The position numbers and the translations under genes were made by a program. Shown here one piece after another: positions 8,483 to 16,961 of a stretch of DNA of 64,000 bases (the stretch's first letter is position 1; the number at the start of each line of letters is the position of its first letter). Under the pieces are notes generated by a model, which saw nothing but the letters and a program-made list of their open reading frames with translations, was not told the origin of the DNA and did no database searches. This stretch comes from Paenibacillus shirakamiensis (GTDB lineage Bacteria; Bacillota; Bacilli; Paenibacillales; Paenibacillaceae), in the NCBI RefSeq assembly GCF_017874255.1, contig NZ_JAGGLD010000002.1, positions 62,001 through 126,000 on the forward strand, written 5' to 3'.

Positions 8483-10921
8483 TTAGGACCTGTACTTGCC
8501 TATGACAAGGCTTGTATAAGTCCCCCCATAAGCAGAGGAATTGATCATGAAGGTCTCCGCTCTCTGCAAGCGCTCTGCGTGACCCGCAAGCCGAATAGAA
8601 GCAATGGGATTATCGTTAGCAATGGCTGGAATGACATGCTCCTTGAGTGCGAAGACAGCCGCCGCCGTATGAACAGGTGTTAGACCGCCAACCGCATATC
8701 CGTTCAATCCAGCTAAAGACGTGACGGGTACTTGATCTTTAAATATTCTGCGAACGGCATTAGCTTCTACCATGTCAATGTGCTTGGAGCCACGAGCATC
8801 CGTAAATATAGCATCAATCTGTTCCTTAGTCTTTCCGCTATCTTGAAGTGCTAATTCAATGGAACGGGCATAGTCTTTTCCACTTGATTGATTCCCAGCA
8901 ATTCGGTAAGCATCGGAAGCGATTCCATATCCGAATACTTCTCCGTACACTTCGGCGCCTCTTCGTATCGCATGTTCTTCCGATTCTAGCAGTATCGCCG
9001 TACTTCCCCCGGACAAAGCGAATCCTCTTCCTTCACGATCAAACGGGACAGGAATGGTATCCGATAACACACCTAGTCGATCGTAACCTGCATGCAACGT
9101 TTCATTATATTCGTCTGAAGCAATAACAAGTGCAGCATCGACGATGCCATCCTTGATCATCTGATGTGCATAAATAATGGCTTGACTCCCTGACACGCCG
9201 CCCGAACAAATTGTAGTCGAAGGACCCTTAATTTGAAATGCAAGACAAATATGTCCTGCGGCAGCATTCATGACGGTATTTGGGAAAAGACTAGGATTTA
9301 CTTTGTCGGCACCTTGTAATACGATGGAACGATTTACCGCTTCAACCGTCTCAATCGGACCTGAACTTGTCCCAAAAATAATAGCGATGCGTTCGCAATT
9401 ATCCCTATTAACTTTAAGCTTTGCATCGTCCAGAGTCATCTTGGCACTGGCCATCGAATACTTGCTAAGCATATCCAGTCTTCGGACAACGGATGGATTG
9501 ATATATTTAAGATACTGTTCATTATCCAACAAGGCTCCTACACGTGAATGGTAGACTTCATTCTGGAATGGGATATCTTGAATAGCACTCTTTCCATTCA
9601 CTATTGCTGAGAAAAACGATTCCTTTCCAATACCGAGCGGTTGAACGATTCCCAATCCTGTTATCACCGTTCGATGGTGTGCTACATTTTGAGGCTCTGT
9701 AGATCTAGGGGAATGATCATAATTTTGAAAGAGAAGAGATACATTGTTACCACCAAAAGCAAAAGAATTAGATAAAACGGTATTAACCTGTTGCTTGCGG
9801 CTAGTATTCGGAACGAAGTCCAGTCCATACGGATTATGACTCTCATCAAAATTGACAGTTGGCGGAAGTGTATTATGCATCATGGACATCACACAGGTGA
9901 TGGCTTCAATAGCTCCCGCCGCCCCTAACGTATGTCCTATCATAGATTTCGTACTGCTCACAGGAATGGGTTTCTTAGAATCACGGAACATATTTTTCAG
10001 TGCTGAAGTCTCCGCCGAGTCGTTGGCTCGCGTTCCCGTGCCATGACCGTTGACATAATCGATTTCATCTAAATTCAGCGAAGCTTGAGCCACCGCTGTA
10101 TGCATCGATTTAAATGCACCAGCGCCGCCTGGATTCGGAGCTGTGGGATGGTAAGCATCACTGCTTAGTCCACATCCTCCCACCAAGCCAAGAATAGTCG
10201 CACCTCTGCGCTCAGCTAGATCTAATCGCTCCAAAATCAGCATCCCTGCACCTTCGGCAATGGTAATGCCTTTACTTTGACAATAAGGCGAACACGGATC
10301 ACTTGAGAGCGCCTTTAAGCTATTGAACCCTGATAGCGACAGCATAGATAAGGGGTCGGTACCTCCAACAATGACCAAGTCCGCCTTCCCTGCATTAATT
10401 AGTGTTGCACCATAACCTATAGCTCCACTACTGGCCGAGCAAGCTGTAGATATAGTTATTTTGGGACCCTTCAAACGAAATCGGATACTCAAAAAATCAG
10501 CAGAGGTATGAAGCGGGTAAGCTAACAATAGCGATTCATCAGTCTGAATGTAGCCATCATGTAGCCACTGGCTATGAAATACCTCTCCGTTAGGAATGCC
10601 CCCCAGTGAAGTGCCAATTACAACACCTTTTCGATCATCACTATATTGATCCACTGGCAGGGAAGCATTTTCGAATGCTTCCCATGCTGCCGCGAAGGCA
10701 AGCTGGGAGCAGCGTTCCGTTTCGTGCAATTCTTGTTCGCTCATATACTCGCTTGGATCGAAGTTCCTGACCTCACCCACAAAGCGAGTCGACAATTTGC
10801 TAGCATCAAATCGGGTCATTTCTTTCAAGCCGCTTCTTCCTAGACGGATGGATTCCCAGAAAGCCTCCCTACCATTGCCTACAGCGCTAAGAACTCCTAT
10901 CCCTGTAATCGCTACTCCCAT
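8483..10921 (-). CDS. Fused ketosynthase and chain-length-factor-like protein (KS-CLF)
   Basis: 812 residues containing two complete beta-ketoacyl synthase domains in tandem. Domain 1 (about 1-400) has the full Cys-His-His set: Cys161 in STACSAS, His293 in NGHGTGT, His330 in MIGHTLGAAGA. Domain 2 (about 415-812) keeps the fold landmarks, but Gly575 replaces the Cys (ICSGG), and the two His positions read DARGSK and GLNGY. It is therefore a dead partner like the chain length factor of type II polyketide synthases. KS and CLF are usually separate proteins. The start at 10921 has AGGAGGT seven bases upstream, so the longer frame to 11071 is unlikely. It lies 11 bases after the GcvT-like gene. 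Confidence 0.9.
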   Translation of the reverse strand: MGVAITGIGVLSAVGNGREAFWESIRLGRSGLKEMTRFDASKLSTRFVGEVRNFDPSEYMSEQELHETERCSQLAFAAAWEAFENASLPVDQYSDDRKGVVIGTSLGGIPNGEVFHSQWLHDGYIQTDESLLLAYPLHTSADFLSIRFRLKGPKITISTACSASSGAIGYGATLINAGKADLVIVGGTDPLSMLSLSGFNSLKALSSDPCSPYCQSKGITIAEGAGMLILERLDLAERRGATILGLVGGCGLSSDAYHPTAPNPGGAGAFKSMHTAVAQASLNLDEIDYVNGHGTGTRANDSAETSALKNMFRDSKKPIPVSSTKSMIGHTLGAAGAIEAITCVMSMMHNTLPPTVNFDESHNPYGLDFVPNTSRKQQVNTVLSNSFAFGGNNVSLLFQNYDHSPRSTEPQNVAHHRTVITGLGIVQPLGIGKESFFSAIVNGKSAIQDIPFQNEVYHSRVGALLDNEQYLKYINPSVVRRLDMLSKYSMASAKMTLDDAKLKVNRDNCERIAIIFGTSSGPIETVEAVNRSIVLQGADKVNPSLFPNTVMNAAAGHICLAFQIKGPSTTICSGGVSGSQAIIYAHQMIKDGIVDAALVIASDEYNETLHAGYDRLGVLSDTIPVPFDREGRGFALSGGSTAILLESEEHAIRRGAEVYGEVFGYGIASDAYRIAGNQSSGKDYARSIELALQDSGKTKEQIDAIFTDARGSKHIDMVEANAVRRIFKDQVPVTSLAGLNGYAVGGLTPVHTAAAVFALKEHVIPAIANDNPIASIRLAGHAERLQRAETFMINSSAYGGTYTSLVIGKYRS

Positions 10922-10932
10922 AATGCTACCTC

Positions 10933-12024
10933 CTATGCCATCCGAATCGATAAGCTTTTTGCATAGATCATAGGACTTGAGACCGATTCGATAAGTTCCT
11001 GGTTGTCGAGAGCATAGGTGATGCCCGATGCAGCATATTTCACATCTATATAGGAGACTCCTATTTTGCATTTTAGCCCGGGTGAGTACAAGACATGTTG
11101 AATATGGCCTATGGTTTCTCCATCTACGACAATGGACTGGTTAGGGGAAATCTCATTAGCAGTAGACTTAAAACAGACTAATTTACGCTGTAAGCCATTT
11201 TCCAACACCTCAAGATTTGATCCTTTACCAACAAACTCTTTCCTTAGATCCATCAGCCAATTCACACCCGCCTCAACAGGCAAATAACCCGTTGCTTCGC
11301 TAGATAAATCAGGAAATCTTACTTCAAGCCTGCAAACTTCCAACGCCTCAATACCAATCGGTTGAATCCGATTCTCTCCAAGCTTAATATCGGTGGTAAT
11401 ATAACTCCACAATTCTTCAACTGCTTCGCTGGGCCCAAAAATTTTATATCCATACTCAGCCGTATAACCCAGCCTTGCAGCGAATAGCTCATATTCTTGA
11501 AACTCGAAAAGGGCAAAGTTCTTATAAGGCAACACTTCAATAGGAAACGACACAAGTTGCTGCATAATTTCCCATGAACGCGGACCTTCGAGCAAGATCA
11601 TCTGAAGCTTGTCCGATACGTCTTCTAAAGTAACATCTTCTCTCTTATTCTTCTCAAGAATATCGAGTACTTCTTCCGAATATTGAGGCCAAATTTCAAT
11701 TAAATAGTACTCGTGCATTACATAGATAATAATTTCACCCGCTATCGTTCCATTCTCATGAAGAAGTAGACAAGTTAGTGTCTGCTCTTCAGATAAAAAC
11801 TCAAGATCACGAGTTACTAGTTGTTGCAGAAATTGTAATGCCCCTGTTCCTGACACACTTACTCTGGTCGTAAAAGATAAATCTAGTAGAGCAACCTCAT
11901 TACGAATAGCGTGATACTCATCTTCTAATGTAGTCAGTACAGATGGCACTTCAGTATTACCGATTCGTTTTGAGGAGACCTGTCCGTTCAGACAGGCTTG
12001 ATACCGTTCAATTGTTGTCGCCAT
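10933..12024 (-). CDS. GcvT/YgfZ-fold protein in the polyketide operon
   Basis: 363 residues resembling the glycine-cleavage T-protein (aminomethyltransferase) family, which bind folate and transfer or remove one-carbon groups. Recognisable parts are NEVALLDLSFTTRVSVSGTGALQFLQQL near residue 45, LYTAEYGYKIFG-like LGYTAEYGYKIF around 190, and IEALEVCRLEVRFP around 230, followed by a C-terminal beta-barrel. No gcvH or gcvP is nearby, so a role in glycine cleavage is unlikely. Its position inside the operon suggests folate-linked one-carbon chemistry on the product or a non-catalytic role. GGGGGG-type ribosome site upstream. Confidence 0.65.
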   Translation of the reverse strand: MATTIERYQACLNGQVSSKRIGNTEVPSVLTTLEDEYHAIRNEVALLDLSFTTRVSVSGTGALQFLQQLVTRDLEFLSEEQTLTCLLLHENGTIAGEIIIYVMHEYYLIEIWPQYSEEVLDILEKNKREDVTLEDVSDKLQMILLEGPRSWEIMQQLVSFPIEVLPYKNFALFEFQEYELFAARLGYTAEYGYKIFGPSEAVEELWSYITTDIKLGENRIQPIGIEALEVCRLEVRFPDLSSEATGYLPVEAGVNWLMDLRKEFVGKGSNLEVLENGLQRKLVCFKSTANEISPNQSIVVDGETIGHIQHVLYSPGLKCKIGVSYIDVKYAASGITYALDNQELIESVSSPMIYAKSLSIRMA

Positions 12025-12057
12025 AAATAAAGCCCCCCATGTATATAAATTAATAAG

Positions 12058-12546
12058 TTATACCTTCTCAGACACGTTAATTATGCCTTCTACAACGTTT
12101 TTTCCGTCCACATCTGCGAATACTTGGACCTGACTCATCGGTCCAAACTTGCCGACGATAGTAGCCCGCATGATGAGTTGATCGCCAGGAATTACCTTAG
12201 CCTTGAACTTCATATTTTTGAATCCTAGCAAATAACCTACCTGATCCGAAAACGGAATATCATGGGTGGCGTAATCATCCGCCTTTTCCATACTTTCGGC
12301 AATATAGATGAGGGCTATCAACTGAGCCATAGCCTCAGCAATTAGCACGCCTGGCATAACTAACTCCTCTGGGAAATGTCCTTGGAAGAAAGGTTCATTG
12401 ATTGTTACATTTTTCAGCGCCGTACCTGAAACCCCAGGTTCTAATTTAGTTACTCGATCAACTAGTAAAAAGGGATAACGATGAGGAAGCATTTTCTTAA
12501 TTTGATCAGCATAAATCGGCATATTTAGTTTGGTTGAAGTGTTCAT
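12058..12546 (-). CDS. 3-hydroxyacyl-ACP dehydratase, FabZ type
   Basis: 162-residue hot-dog-fold dehydratase that removes water from 3-hydroxyacyl-ACP to give a trans-2-enoyl chain. Catalytic His is in LPHRYPFLLVD (about residue 22), and the catalytic Glu lies in GHFPEELVMPGVLIAEAMAQ. It is longer than housekeeping FabZ (about 140) by an insert after AMAQLIALIYIAESMEKADDYA. The ribosome site GAGGTG contains the stop codon of the upstream ACP gene. In this operon it would install the double bonds of the growing chain. No enoyl reductase accompanies it. Confidence 0.88.
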   Translation of the reverse strand: MNTSTKLNMPIYADQIKKMLPHRYPFLLVDRVTKLEPGVSGTALKNVTINEPFFQGHFPEELVMPGVLIAEAMAQLIALIYIAESMEKADDYATHDIPFSDQVGYLLGFKNMKFKAKVIPGDQLIMRATIVGKFGPMSQVQVFADVDGKNVVEGIINVSEKV

Positions 12547-12549
12547 AAT

Positions 12550-12843
12550 TCACCTCTGGGATTCAATAAAATCAGCTATTTTATTCACTGAACCCAATAC
12601 TTCCATATTGTCATCTGTTAACATACAATCAAATCTATCTTGCAATCCGATTGTGATCTCAAGTGTATCAATGGAATCGAGTTCTAGCCCCCGACCGAAC
12701 AATGGCTGATCATCGGCAATCCATTCTGGCTGAATGCCTAGTGATAACTGTTCAATAATCATTTCTTTGACCTCTCGGCACAGCTGTTGTCTTGCTCCTA
12801 CTTGGTCCAATAAATTTTCTTTTGAGTTCGTAAATGTACTCAT
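12550..12843 (-). CDS. Acyl carrier protein
   Basis: 97 residues. It has the four-helix ACP pattern and the phosphopantetheine site LELDSIDTLEI, with Ser57 from the chosen start. It carries the growing chain as a thioester. An ATG two codons upstream (12849) is only two bases from AAGGAG. The ATG at 12843 is correctly spaced, so it is preferred. The N-terminus (about 20 residues before the fold) is longer than in housekeeping AcpP. It is coupled to the downstream dehydratase gene. Confidence 0.88.
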   Translation of the reverse strand: MSTFTNSKENLLDQVGARQQLCREVKEMIIEQLSLGIQPEWIADDQPLFGRGLELDSIDTLEITIGLQDRFDCMLTDDNMEVLGSVNKIADFIESQR

Positions 12844-12873
12844 ATACATCGCTCCTTTTCGTTGAATACGTAT

Positions 12874-13614
12874 TCAAATAGCTAATCCCCCGTCGACTAC
12901 AAGACATTGCCCTGTAATGTATGAGGCATGGGTAGAAGCTAGGAATAAGACGGAACTGGCCACTTCCTGCGCTTCGCCAACACGCTGCAAGGGAATATGT
13001 CTCAAGTATTCCTGCAATTGATTCTGGGGCATATTTAAGGTCATACCTGTCTCGATAAAACCAGGTGCAACAGCATTTACGCGGATTCCGTGAGAAGCAA
13101 GCTCCTTGGAAGCCGTTTTGGTCATAGCAATGATTCCACCCTTGGAAGCCGCGTAATTAATCTGACCTGTCTGACCCGTAATCCCACTAGTTGAGGAAAT
13201 ATTAACTATGGAACCGGATTTGAATTTGCTCATCATCTTTGCCGCTTCCCGCATGCATAAAAAACAGCCTTTCAAATTAATATCGATGACCTCGTCCCAA
13301 TTTTTGTCCCCCATCATCATCATCCAGCCATCTCTTGTAATTCCAGCATTATTCACAAGGATATCTAATCGGCCCCAGCGCTTCTTAATTTCTTGGAACA
13401 TTTGCTTAATTTCTTCAGCATTAGATACATCTGCTTTGATGGCTATACCCCTTCCTTCAAAAGAAAGAAGCATGTTCGCTAACTCTTCGGAAGATCGCCC
13501 TTCTTTGGAGTAATTGCATATAACAATAGCTCCGCTCTCTAGGAAACTTCGTGCGATGGCCCTACCGATTCCTCTACTTGAACCTGTTACAAGCACAACC
13601 TGATCGTTAAACAG
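12874..13614 (-). CDS. 3-oxoacyl-ACP reductase (FabG-type SDR), apparent CTG start
   Basis: 246 residues. NADPH-dependent ketoreductase of the SDR family: [10 protein letters not shown] at the N-terminus, NNAG in the middle, and the catalytic triad in [21 protein letters not shown] (Ser, Tyr, Lys). The first in-frame GTG (13596) would remove the first beta strand. Reading back in frame gives [10 protein letters not shown], the expected family N-terminus, and the only codon spaced correctly (8 bases) from AAAGGAGAG is CTG at 13614. The start is therefore most likely CTG. It lies 15 bases after the transacylase gene. Confidence 0.88.
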   Translation of the reverse strand: MFNDQVVLVTGSSRGIGRAIARSFLESGAIVICNYSKEGRSSEELANMLLSFEGRGIAIKADVSNAEEIKQMFQEIKKRWGRLDILVNNAGITRDGWMMMMGDKNWDEVIDINLKGCFLCMREAAKMMSKFKSGSIVNISSTSGITGQTGQINYAASKGGIIAMTKTASKELASHGIRVNAVAPGFIETGMTLNMPQNQLQEYLRHIPLQRVGEAQEVASSVLFLASTHASYITGQCLVVDGGLAI

Positions 13615-13629
13615 AAGCCTCTCTCCTTT

Positions 13630-14580
13630 TTAAGCCGTGTGAATAGGCTTTAATTTTTTACTTATCATGTTCCACTCTTGGATATTGCCCACGTTCAAAA
13701 TCTGTTGACTTCTATCCATAGATTTAACGAGACCGCTTAATACTCTGCCAGGACCAATTTCAATTAGACAATCCGGAGCATATTGGAAAATGGTTCTCAC
13801 ACTGCTTGCCCACTGTACAGGTGAAATCATTTGTATCCGCATTGCGTGGTCTATATCTCCGACTTCGGTCAACTGCGTACCTGTAGCATTCATAACAATC
13901 GGGAGCTTTGGAGACGATAACTGTTCTTTGGACCATACCTTTAGGAATGCGATATTAGCTTCCTGCATAGCTTCTGTATGGAAAGCACCACTCACTTGTA
14001 GAGGAGCAATTCTGAATGCATTTCGTTCAGAAGCCAATTTTGAAGCATGTTCCACAGCCTTTACACTTCCGCTAATCACCATTTGAGTAGGTGAATTATA
14101 ATTCGCAATTCGCAATATTTCCCCCGTAGTATGACGAGCTTCCTCACAAATATCAGCCACAACTTCTGCACTCAAACCCAACACAGCAGCCATCTTCCAC
14201 TGACCTTTGTCTGCTGCTAAAGACATATATTTCCCTCTAAGACGTACCATCTGAAGCCCGGTCTCAAAGGAAAGGACACCACCTGCCACTAGAGCTGCAT
14301 ATTCTCCCAGACTATGTCCTGCTACCACAAGAGGTTGGAAGCTTAATTCGGCGCACATCATCTCGTATAGTGCAACACTTATGCCAAAGATGTAGGGCTG
14401 GATTATTTCAGTACTTAAGAGCATTTGCTTCGACTTCAAGTCCACTAGCACATCTAAAGGTAATTGAAGACTTGCTGCCACCTGCTGCATACGCTTTTTA
14501 AACATAGAAATTTGCATGAGATCTCTTCCCATACCAAGGAACTGACTACCTTGACCAGGGAAAATTAGGGCTGCTCTCAT
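13630..14580 (-). CDS. Malonyl-CoA:ACP transacylase (FabD family)
   Basis: 316 residues. It loads malonyl units onto the ACP. FPGQGSQFLGMGRDL at the N-terminus, the nucleophile Ser in AGHSLGEYAAL (about residue 95), the catalytic His in VSGAFHTEAM (about 205) and GPGRVLSGLVK near the C-terminus are all intact. Good ribosome site (AAAGGAG) upstream. Having its own transacylase, the operon need not borrow the housekeeping FabD. Confidence 0.9.
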   Translation of the reverse strand: MRAALIFPGQGSQFLGMGRDLMQISMFKKRMQQVAASLQLPLDVLVDLKSKQMLLSTEIIQPYIFGISVALYEMMCAELSFQPLVVAGHSLGEYAALVAGGVLSFETGLQMVRLRGKYMSLAADKGQWKMAAVLGLSAEVVADICEEARHTTGEILRIANYNSPTQMVISGSVKAVEHASKLASERNAFRIAPLQVSGAFHTEAMQEANIAFLKVWSKEQLSSPKLPIVMNATGTQLTEVGDIDHAMRIQMISPVQWASSVRTIFQYAPDCLIEIGPGRVLSGLVKSMDRSQQILNVGNIQEWNMISKKLKPIHTA

Positions 14581-14597
14581 AAGAACTACTCCTTTGC

Positions 14598-14975
14598 TTA
14601 ATTACAATAAGTTAATGAGGTACAAATGAGTTCTTCACTATAGATTTGGTATGTTCCCTTTATATGTTCGAAATCTATCTGCATCTGACGGGCTAGCTCA
14701 CTGTATGGTGGATACAACTTAATCTCTAGGGAGGAATTGGCTTGAATCAGCACTTCAATTTGAAGAAAGGAAGTCGCTGGAGGTAACCCGCCCGTCAATT
14801 TAATCAAACTTTCTTTTGCTGAAAATAAAATAGGGTACAAATCTTCAGCAGTTTCGTTCCTCTCACGCTCTGAAAGAATACGGTGAAGAAAAGATATCCC
14901 GCTACGCTGTATAGCGTGTTGAAATCGACTGAGTTCCAAAATATCCATTCCAGCACGTTGTACTACATCTTTCAT
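14598..14975 (-). CDS. AcpS-type 4'-phosphopantetheinyl transferase
   Basis: 125 residues. It has the metal-binding motif GMDILEL with Asp11, the RILSERE region and FSAKESLIK with Glu55 and the catalytic-region Lys, as in active transferases. The C-terminal VSISH-type segment of classic AcpS is not recognisable (GTYQIYSEELICTSL instead). It should convert the operon ACP to its holo form, perhaps with the AcpS-like protein at 8108-8479. Its ATG overlaps the thioesterase stop by four bases. Confidence 0.75.
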   Translation of the reverse strand: MKDVVQRAGMDILELSRFQHAIQRSGISFLHRILSERERNETAEDLYPILFSAKESLIKLTGGLPPATSFLQIEVLIQANSSLEIKLYPPYSELARQMQIDFEHIKGTYQIYSEELICTSLTYCN

Positions 14976-15397
14976 TGGATGACTTTGTTCGGAAAAATTC
15001 CAGCATCTAGGAACAAATCTCGATATTCTTCTGGCACTTTAGTGACCAATTTTCTCGTCTTCCTATCCACCAAGCAATGTCTGGACGTTCCTTCTACCAA
15101 CACCTGTCTTCCAATCGCACGCTGAATTTGATATTGGAAGGAATACTGAGGTACTTCGGGATATCTGATCGCCACTCTTACAATCAAATCATCTAAATAA
15201 CGAGCAGGTGTATGAAATTTGGCATCACAATTCATGGTAAGTACATCTACTCCGGTATTTATATAATCCAAACCCACCGTTAAAATTAAGTGTTCTCTTG
15301 CTAGATCGAAATAAGTAAAGTAGTTCGCATAATACACAATCCCTTGGGAATCTACCTCAGACCATCTAACACGTGTACGCGTCTCAAACCATTTCAT
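14972..15397 (-). CDS. 4HBT-family acyl thioesterase (YbgC-like)
   Basis: 141-residue hot-dog thioesterase. The signature RWSEVDSQGIVYYANYFTYFDLARE, with the catalytic Asp in VDSQG (about residue 17), is characteristic of the 4-hydroxybenzoyl-CoA / YbgC group. In this operon it probably releases the finished acyl chain from ACP or removes stalled intermediates. Ribosome site AAAGGAG upstream. It overlaps the following AcpS-type gene by 4 bp. Confidence 0.85.
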   Translation of the reverse strand: MKWFETRTRVRWSEVDSQGIVYYANYFTYFDLAREHLILTVGLDYINTGVDVLTMNCDAKFHTPARYLDDLIVRVAIRYPEVPQYSFQYQIQRAIGRQVLVEGTSRHCLVDRKTRKLVTKVPEEYRDLFLDAGIFPNKVIQ

Positions 15398-15427
15398 TCT
15401 CCATATACTCCTTTCTTCTGCGTGGTC

Positions 15428-16180
15428 TCATAGGCTCCACCCACCGTCAACAGGGATGCATGTACCTGTAAGGAACTCAGCTTGCTCTGACGCTAAATAT
15501 ATGACTAGGGAAGCAATATCCTCCGTAGTCCCCAATCGACCTAAGGGAACATGAGATAACTCCATTAGCATTTGAGGCCCCCCTTTTACGCTTTTGGCAT
15601 CTGTGACTAACGTATTGATGAACTGTGTCTGAACAGAACCTGGCAGAATCGCATTCACTCTTATTCGGTCTGGAGCCAATTCCTTAGCTAGACAACGGGT
15701 TAATTCTGTTAACATGGATTTCGTGAGACAATAAAGCATGGCCCGGTGCTCATGTATGTCCCCCAATATAGATGACAAGTTAATTATGGATGGTGAGTTT
15801 TGAGACTTTTTTAAAAGGGGCACTGCTTCCTTTATGCAATGTACCGCAGTCATAATGTTGCTAGAGAATGCCTTATTCCATTCGGAAATCTCTACATCTA
15901 AAAGGCCACCAAATTTCATCCATCCGACACCGTTGAATAATACATCTATATGTCGTTCATGAATGGCAATCCTTTGAAAACAGAGCTGAACTTCCTCGAG
16001 TTTGCATACATCACAACTCATCGGTACGTATTGAAATTCATTCGAATTTTCGGTGTTTCTTTGTAATGCCTCTGCATTACAATCCAAAGCATACACACGG
16101 AAACCTTTCTCTATTAAACGTATTGAAACTGCTAATCCAATTCCAGATGCCGCACCCGTCACGACAGCAACTTTTGACAT
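15428..16180 (-). CDS. Short-chain dehydrogenase/reductase, first gene of the polyketide operon
   Basis: 250 residues from the start preceded by AAGGAG (six-base spacing). Longer in-frame starts at 16213 and 16201 exist. Rossmann motif TGAASGIGLAV; active-site Ser in NLSSILG, then YCLTK (Tyr and Lys); C-terminal PVDGGWS. The usual NNAG reads FNGVG, so it differs from the FabG in the same operon. It may reduce another ketone or oxidise an alcohol of the product. It is the operon's promoter-proximal gene. Confidence 0.82.
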   Translation of the reverse strand: MSKVAVVTGAASGIGLAVSIRLIEKGFRVYALDCNAEALQRNTENSNEFQYVPMSCDVCKLEEVQLCFQRIAIHERHIDVLFNGVGWMKFGGLLDVEISEWNKAFSSNIMTAVHCIKEAVPLLKKSQNSPSIINLSSILGDIHEHRAMLYCLTKSMLTELTRCLAKELAPDRIRVNAILPGSVQTQFINTLVTDAKSVKGGPQMLMELSHVPLGRLGTTEDIASLVIYLASEQAEFLTGTCIPVDGGWSL

Positions 16181-16473
16181 AATATTCTCCTTATAGTCCA
16201 TGCATTCTCCCATTCTTTTTTAGTTGTATAGAGTAGAACTAATTCTCACTTTGATAGACTCCGCGTGTGATGTAGGGCATGATAACAACCCCTGTAATAT
16301 GTACTAATTTTCATAAGAAACGGACAAAAGATATATGCTTAAACTATCAATATTAGCTAACTTTACCTAATATACCCTATTCATGCAATAGCTGTTATTG
16401 TTAATATTTGTCGTAATATACGAAATATTAGATTATACAGTCCAATTACCTATATTAATTTCTAGGCTAGCTT
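16181..16473. other. Leader region of the polyketide operon
   Basis: About 290 AT-rich bases upstream of the operon. An imperfect inverted repeat (AGTAGAAC..TTCTCACT, about 16232-16250) lies near the first gene and could be an operator. Two tiny ORFs of 13 and 22 codons overlap it, without convincing ribosome sites. No promoter stood out clearly. Confidence 0.35.
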
Positions 16474-16510
16474 TTAAAAAAAATAAAACCACCTTAATTA
16501 AGGTGGTTTT
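16474..16510 (-). terminator. Terminator after the ArsC/Spx-like gene
   Basis: A perfect 13-bp inverted repeat, AAAACCACCTTAA/TTAAGGTGGTTTT, is followed on the minus strand by a T-rich run. Confidence 0.85.
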
Positions 16511-16559
16511 ATCGTACTTATATATTTATTTGAATTTAAAATATAGAACAGGGTTGGCT

Positions 16560-16919
16560 CTATCCCCAGACTTCCGAGAACATATCTTCTTTAAAGCCAA
16601 CTGTAACCCTGGTTCCATCCGTAACAATAGGCCGCTTTATTAACTTACCATGGGAAGAAAGCAATGCGATTTGCTCTAACTCACTTAAAGTAGCGAGCTT
16701 ATGCTTCAGACCAAGTTCCTTATATACTTCCCCACTCGTATTGAAGAACTTCTTCAGATCCAAACCGCTGTGCTCAACTAGTTGTGTCAGTTCCTGTTCA
16801 GTTGGGGGAGCCTCAACGATATGCCGCAGATCTAATTCATAACCAGCCGCTTGCAACCATTTTACTGCATTACGACAAGTGCTACACTTGGGATATTGAT
16901 AGATAATTAATGTACTCAA
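16560..16919 (-). CDS. ArsC/Spx-family thioredoxin-fold protein
   Basis: 119 residues of the ArsC-like (Spx/MgsR/YffB) family. The N-terminal redox pair is in YPKCSTCRNAV (CxxC at about residues 12-15), and the late KRPIVTDG..VTVGFKED segment is typical. Bacillus relatives include Spx and MgsR (RNA polymerase-binding regulators) and the uncharacterised YusI. Sequence alone cannot separate a reductase from a regulator, but it looks closer to the YusI/arsenate-reductase-like branch. Single gene with its own terminator. Confidence 0.8.
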   Translation of the reverse strand: MSTLIIYQYPKCSTCRNAVKWLQAAGYELDLRHIVEAPPTEQELTQLVEHSGLDLKKFFNTSGEVYKELGLKHKLATLSELEQIALLSSHGKLIKRPIVTDGTRVTVGFKEDMFSEVWG

Positions 16920-16961
16920 TGCAAATCACACTCCACAATCACAATGATTTAGTATTGACCG

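Noticed and set aside
11072-11319. Frames inside the GcvT-like gene on other frames, including the N-terminal extension of the KS gene to 11071
   Set aside because: The KS start at 10921 has a perfect ribosome site and the expected family N-terminus. The extension overlaps the upstream gene and lacks family similarity.
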